DNA of 64,000 nt from assembly GCF_021347895.1 (NCBI RefSeq), contig NC_067135.1, forward strand, positions 984,657-1,048,656, read 5' to 3'. The DNA is from Acanthochromis polyacanthus. Lineage: Eukaryota; Chordata; Actinopteri; Pomacentridae. Shown one piece after another: positions 58,801-64,000 of this stretch. The translations under genes and the position numbers were made by a program. Position 1 is the first letter of the stretch, and every line of letters starts with the position of its first letter. Below the pieces are notes generated by a model. That model had not been told where the DNA came from. It was given only the letters and a program-made list of their open reading frames with translations, and did no database searches.

Positions 58801-59629
58801 ACATCCACATGAAAGTCCAGAGAGTCCACAACCATCAGATTCATGGAAATACTCAACATGTCAACCTTTCCACCCACTACCAGGACCTGGTTCCACTCTC
58901 ACTACTTCTGAACACCTTCACTATGGGATGAAGCCAGAGTACCTGGTGAGAAGATACAAACCCCACAACACCTGAAGGACTCCAGGCTGACAGTCCATCC
59001 AGGACCATCCAGCTGTGAGGCAACAGTACAAACCGGCCATCTGACAAAGCTAACATCCAAGTACTAAACAGGCCCAGCCATGTTTAGCTTCTGAGATCAA
59101 ACAAGATCCAGCGTTCTCTCAGTCTGCACCCATCAAACCTAAATATTTCCTTCTCCCAGTCTGCTGCTGGTACCTCCAACTTCCCCCAGATTAAAACCAA
59201 AGCTGTCATTTACAAAGACTGCACAATAATGCAGGTTCATTAACAGCTCTACAACAATCAGCTGCAGCAACACCGTCTATCTCTGGAAGCCCTCAAGTAT
59301 GATTGACTACCACTAACTCCTGAACACCTGGACATCAGTCAACACATCCACCTCCTTCCTGTCATTCTAAACACACTCCATCTACAACCAGATAACTTCT
59401 TCAACACCTAGCTGTCCTCCTGAACCTACCAGCTTCTATCACAGTTCTGTCCAGACTCATGACAGTAATAAGAACTTCTACCTGCATCCTGTTCTCCAAC
59501 TCCATCACAGCTCTAAACTGATCTGTCTACTCTCAAACTAGCTGCTGCCACCTCCAGTTTAAAAAAAAAAACTACGCTAAAGCCTGGCAGTAAATAACGA
59601 CAGATCTACCACTTTGTTCCATCTAAAAT

Positions 59630-59890
59630 ACTGAACTCAAAGTTTCACCGTTTGCTGATGACATCCAGTTCTACATCTTCACCAGTCATCCATTTCAACT
59701 CTCACCAACTATTACAGAAATAAAGTCATGGTTTCAAACAGTTACACTACTTCCTTCCTCCTCATCCACGTATTCGTCACGTCCAGACTTTACTGCAACA
59801 ATCATCTAGAAGACTCAAGAAACTTCAACACATCCAGAGTTCTGCTGTTTCTGTTTCTATCTGTGTCTTTCTCCATTTTATGTGTTCTTA
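59630..59890 (+). pseudogene. LINE reverse transcriptase relic
   Basis: Around 59645 one frame reads VSPFADDIQFYIFT (degenerate F/YADD catalytic box). Downstream at about 59768 another frame reads HVFVTSRLYCNNHLEDSRNF and NTSRVLLF, matching the H-FVTSRLDYCN...AAR segment of fish L2/CR1/Rex1-type LINEs. The frames are shifted and the part between is decayed. The preceding 59040-59620 is probably part of the same relic but is too diverged to show. Confidence 0.7.
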
Positions 59891-59899
59891 CCTACTTTT

Positions 59900-60640
59900 T
59901 GAAGCATCTCTGAGTGGCTACTATAAGCATTACTATTGCTAATCATGAAAAAATGTAAAGGTAAACTCACCTGATGATGTTACGGAGGCTTCTGTGCTGC
60001 AATGTTAATCCAAACTTTGAAAAACAGAAAAGGAAACAACAGTTTTATTTAGTCAATTCACAACTTTAATGTATTTCTGAACTTTTTTCCATTAAATACT
60101 GAATACTTCCCCTGACTCCATCATTATTATGATTATTATTATTACTGTTCTTTTCCTGACCAAACTTGGGATGTTGGCGACTGTCTCCTGTCCGGTGTCT
60201 GGCTAACCCTAACCCTATAAGGTGGCGTTTATGAACAGAAGTGTGTCACCAACTTACCAAAGAGGAGACTTTAGAAGCGACCTTCAGAACCAGGGGGAGA
60301 GTTGAGGTTTTTTCTCTGAATCCAGGAGGTAAACGTCACCCAAACCAGGAGCACAGTTCAGAAACACAGTTCAGCATGAATGTAAAAACAGTCCTGGAGG
60401 CTTTAAACAGCTTCCTGTTCATTGTGTGCAGAGGTGTGAAAGTTTAGTCTGATCTGAAGGAGACCAGGTTGGACTTTTCACCGTGTGAGGTGTTGGAACA
60501 GAGGAAAGTTGTGATGTAGTTACAGTGAGGTGAGCATTATTATTATTAGAGCAGCAGCATTAGCGTTAGCGTTAGCATGCGTGTGTCGTCGTCTCGCCAC
60601 CAGCTGGGATCAGTCCTCCCTGACATTGAAACCTTCTCTT
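59900..60640. other. Intronic stretch, no gene seen
   Basis: Ordinary sequence with a single CTAACCCTAACCC word near 60205. Confidence 0.35.
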
Positions 60641-60644
60641 GAAG

Positions 60645-60646
<2 letters not shown>

Positions 60647-60687
<41 letters not shown>
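60647..60687. repeat. (GT)n microsatellite
   Basis: About 40 bp of GT. A shorter CA run lies at 60820-60848. Confidence 0.95.
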
Positions 60688-60691
<4 letters not shown>

Positions 60692-61156
60692 GAAGTGAAC
60701 ATCTACAGAGTTGTGTGTTTGTGTTTGATCCACACTCTGGTGAGACAGGAACTCTAATTAGCTTCACTCCTCTTTAGACCCTTTTAGATCCCCTCTCTTC
60801 TGCAAGCCCAGCACAAACACACACACACACACAGTAACACACACACACCTGATTTCATTAATGTTGATTGGCCCAGTAGGACCTCCACACACACCTCTCC
60901 CCTGCCTCTCACCTTCCACTCTTAATTAACGAGTGCAGAAAAGTGCTGAACACAAAGAAAGACGTTAGAATCAGAACGAGAACGGAGGGAGGAAACGATA
61001 AGCAAGGGAGGGAATAAAAAGGAAAGATCTTTGGTTGTTGAAGAACTACTGGACTAATTGGAGGAGTTAGAAAATACAAAGAAGAGGATGAACGGAGGAC
61101 AGACAGAGGGTTTACCAGTGGGCTGGACCTGAAGACAAGATATGTGTACAAACGTT

Positions 61157-61684
61157 GGCCCCGTCCATTCGAAGACGAAACGAGGTCTAAACGCATAAGT
61201 TTCTTGCCGAATCTGCGTATCATCCTCACGAAGACGGCGTTTTGGGGGTCTGTAAACGATCATTTTTGAAAACGGGTTCCAGAATGGAAAGATTTTGAAA
61301 CGCCGTTTACGCAGCTCCGTGTGTACGGGCGATCCGCTGCTTTTCAGAAACGCTTGCGTCATAGTTTCGTATCTTCATTGATATGCATGCACCACATGCG
61401 GCCACGACAACAACAATGGCGGCGTACAGTGTAGCAAATGTGCTGATGAAGCTCTCTGTTTACAGCTTTTGCCACAAGTGCGCGTCCCCACAGTTTTTTT
61501 TCTTCTGTTTGCGCGTGTTTCCATCATATCGTAACAGCGCCCCTAGAGGTCTGACATGTGTTTTACAGCGTTTCCATGCGTATCGAGTGCATTCGTGTAG
61601 ACGCACACAATTTCTGAGACGCCTTCGTCTTTATGGCGATCGTTTTGAAGCTGTTCAGCGTTTCGTCTTCGTGTGGACGGGGCC
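61157..61684. mobile_element. Non-autonomous DNA transposon (MITE), 528 bp
   Basis: 26-bp terminal inverted repeats: left GGCCCCGTCCATTCGAAGAC + GAAACG, right (inverse) GGCCCCGTCCACACGAAGAC + GAAACG, two mismatches. The interior is CpG-rich with many AAACG/CGTTT words (GAAACGCCGTTTACGC) and codes for nothing. GGCCCCGTCCACACG ends are typical of abundant fish elements; superfamily (hAT or PIF/Harbinger) not decided because no clear target-site duplication is visible. Confidence 0.85.
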
Positions 61685-61759
61685 TTTAAAACACACTAAA
61701 TACTGACTCTGTCTCCATTGTTTACCCTGAAATAGTCTCATGTTAAGAACTAACCGATT

Positions 61760-62110
61760 ACAGACAAACACAAAAAGAACAAAAACGAGACACGAATGAC
61801 ACAAACGAGACAAAAAATGACGAAAACAGACAAACACAAGCGACACTAACAAAAACACAAAACAACAAAAATGAGAAACACATCAACAAATACAACAAAA
61901 CACAAAACGACACAAATATGACAAGAAACACAAGTGGGACAAAAATAAAATGCAAAACAACAAAAATGAGTAGCAAAACGAAAAAAACGAGAAAAATGAC
62001 AAACATCGGACAAAAAACAAAAACAGACAAAATATTCCACAAATGAGACACAAAACAACAAACAACACAAAAAAACAAAAAAATAGACAAAAAGTTACAC
62101 AAATGACAGA
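61760..62110. repeat. ACAAAAACGAGACACAAATG degenerate repeat
   Basis: AACACAAAACAACAAAAATG and GAGACACAAAACAAC words; the inverse orientation of the TTTGTGTC family. Another block is at 63655-63910. Confidence 0.65.
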
Positions 62111-62434
62111 AACAAGACCAAAAATTACAAAAGCTAGAAACTTGACAAACAACCTGTTCCCACGAGCAAGACAAGAGGGGAAAAAGGAAGAAGAGAAAAG
62201 ATAAAAGATGAGTGGAAAAGAGAGTAAAACGAGAAAATAAACTAAATATACGCAGGAAGAAATGAAGGAAAAACTGCAATAAATCCACTGAATAGAGCTG
62301 GACAAAACAACGGGGTAGAAGAGGAAAGAAGAACTGAAGATGAAGGAGAGGAGGTCCTGGAAAGGAGGGCAGCAGAAGGAGGGATGAAAAATGTGACCTT
62401 GTTCCAGACCTGCTGACATTTAGTCCACCTGATG

Positions 62435-63650
62435 ATACTGTTAACGAGGCGAACACAGGGCTAACAGACAGACTGTTAATGAGGCTAACACAGAGCTAAC
62501 ACAGAGCTAACACAGAGCTAACAGACAGACTGTTAATGAGGCTAACACAGGACAAACACAGGGCTAACACAGGGCTAACAGACAGACTGTTAATGAGGCT
62601 AACACAGAGCTAACACAGAGCTAACAGACAGACTGTTAATGAGGCTAACACAGGACAAACACAGGGCTAACACAGGGCTAACAGACAGACTGTTAACGAG
62701 GCTATCACAAGGCTAACACAGGGCTAACAGAGAGACTCTTGATGAGGCTAACACAGGGCTAACACAGGGCTAACAGAAAGACTCTTAACGAGGCTAACAC
62801 AGGGCTAACAGACAGACTCTTAACAAGGCTAACACTGAGCTAACACAGGGCTAACAGAAAGACTCTTAACGAGGCTAACACAGGACTTACAGACAGACTG
62901 TTAACAAGGCTAACACGGAGCTAACACAGAGCTAACAGAGAAACTGTTAACAAGGCTAACAGGGAGCTAACACAGGGCTAACAGAAAGACTCTTAAAGAC
63001 GCTAACACAGAGCTAACACAAGGCTAACAAAGAAACTGTTAATGAGGCTAACACAGAGCTAACACAGAGCTAACAGAGAAACTGTTAACAAGGCTAACAC
63101 GGAGCTAACACAGGGCTAACAGAAAGACTCTTAAAGAGGCTAACACAGAGTTAACACAGGGCTAACAGAGAAACTGTTAACGAGGCTAACACAGAACTAA
63201 CACAGAGCTAACAGAAACTGTTAACAAGGCTAACACGGAGCTAACACAGGGCTAACAGAAAGACTCTTAAAGAGGCTAACACAGAGTTAACACAGGGCTA
63301 ACAGAGAAACTGCTAATGAGGCTAACACAGAGCTAACACAGGGCTAACAGAGAGAGACCCTTAATGAGGCTAACACAGAGCTAGCACAGAGCTAACAGAG
63401 ACTGTTAAAGAGACTAACACAGGGCTAACACAGAGCTAACAGAGAGACTCTTAATGAGGCTAACACAGAGCTAACACAGGGCTAACACAGAGCTAACACA
63501 GAGCTAACACAGGGCTAACACAGGGCTAACACAGCGCTAACAGAGAGACTCTTAATGAGGCTAACACAGAGCTAACAGAGACTGTTAACGAGGCTAACAG
63601 AGGACTAACAGGACGAACAGAGGACTAACAGAGAGGTAACAGAGAGCTAA
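62435..63650. repeat. GCTAACACAG variable tandem array, about 1.2 kb
   Basis: Built from 13-14-bp GCTAACACAGAG / GCTAACACAGGG modules, punctuated by (G)ACAGACTGTTAATGAG or GAGAGACTCTTAATGAG modules. The number of modules between punctuation varies from one to six, so there is no fixed period. TTAAC/GCTAAC words dominate. No coding frame. Confidence 0.9.
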
Positions 63651-63654
63651 GGGG

Positions 63655-63910
63655 AAACAGAAAAACAGAAAATGACACAAAAGAAAACAAAAATGAGAGA
63701 AAAAATTACACAAATGACACAAACGAGACCAAAAATGAGAAAAGCGAGAAACTGGACAAACAACACAAGTGAGACAAAAAACACAAAACAACGAATAAAG
63801 CAAAAAACTAAAAGGCAAAAAACACAAGTGAGACAAAACGAAAACACAAGACGACACAAATAAGAAACAAAACGGCAAAAACCAACAAAAGTAGACAAAA
63901 CATTAGAAAA
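63655..63910. repeat. AAATGACACAAACGAGAC degenerate repeat
   Basis: Continues the style of 61760-62110. Plus-strand frames read as Lys/Thr/Gln strings without meaning. Confidence 0.6.
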
Positions 63911-64000
63911 ACGAGACACTTCTGGTCTGATTGATTCCTAGATGTGTGACTGTTGTTCATGTTGATCACTTTAAAGAGGAGAACCTGAAGCAACACTTGA

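Noticed and set aside
61758..62456. 232-codon Phe/Leu/Val/Cys-rich minus-strand frame resembling a membrane protein
   Set aside because: It is the complement of the ACAAAAACGAGAC degenerate repeat. Composition, not conserved sequence, produces the apparent transmembrane character.

Overview
The window is eukaryotic and almost certainly from a teleost fish; a percomorph is my guess, not proven. The evidence is a vertebrate dachshund-family gene with GT-AG introns, an intact Tc1 transposon with two transposase-site boxes per end, a Gmr1-type LTR retrotransposon, teleost-style LINE 3' tails and very many CA/TG microsatellites. There are no operons, ribosome binding sites or CRISPR arrays.

Host gene. 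One host gene is readable: ten plus-strand exons of a dachshund transcription cofactor, closest to vertebrate DACH2 as I know that family, spanning 31854-58282. The exons give about 440 codons in perfect splice phase. They run from the residues just after the N-terminal Ski/Sno/Dac domain, through the conserved LDLPFMMMPHPLLP segment, to the C-terminal coiled coil (DACHbox-C). The exons for the N-terminal domain and the last C-terminal exon were not found and presumably lie outside the window. If so, roughly 5.2-31.8 kb is one large upstream intron and 58.3-64.0 kb is part of the last intron.

Layout. 1-5243: minus-strand Gmr1-like Ty3/Gypsy retrotransposon with its 5' LTR, a tRNA-Leu primer-binding site and an uninterrupted gag-pol frame running off the window edge. 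5.2-31.8 kb: repeat-rich intron with a 33-bp minisatellite (12.25-13.68 kb), a purine-rich GATA-like tract split by a LINE tail (14.7-17.0 kb), GGAT/GGAC repeats (20.3-20.9 kb), nine phased GAACATGTTC palindromes (22.2-22.4 kb), about 150 copies of a 29-bp minisatellite (24.9-29.3 kb) and an intact Tc1 transposon (29.4-31.0 kb). 31.8-58.3 kb: the dach exons, with introns holding LINE relics, a broken NAD(P)H quinone oxidoreductase fragment, fold-back repeats, microsatellites against splice sites and an intron nearly filled by a 40-bp CCCTAA-rich satellite. 58.3-64.0 kb: LINE relics, a short inverted-repeat DNA element and a 1.2-kb GCTAACACAG array.

Notable signals. The retrotransposon has integrase before reverse transcriptase (copia-like order in a Gypsy element). 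The Tc1 copy looks recent. Dinucleotide repeats touch splice sites of three exons whose lengths are multiples of three. Several dispersed repeat families here, including a degenerate GTCATTTTGGACAAA family, I could not classify.
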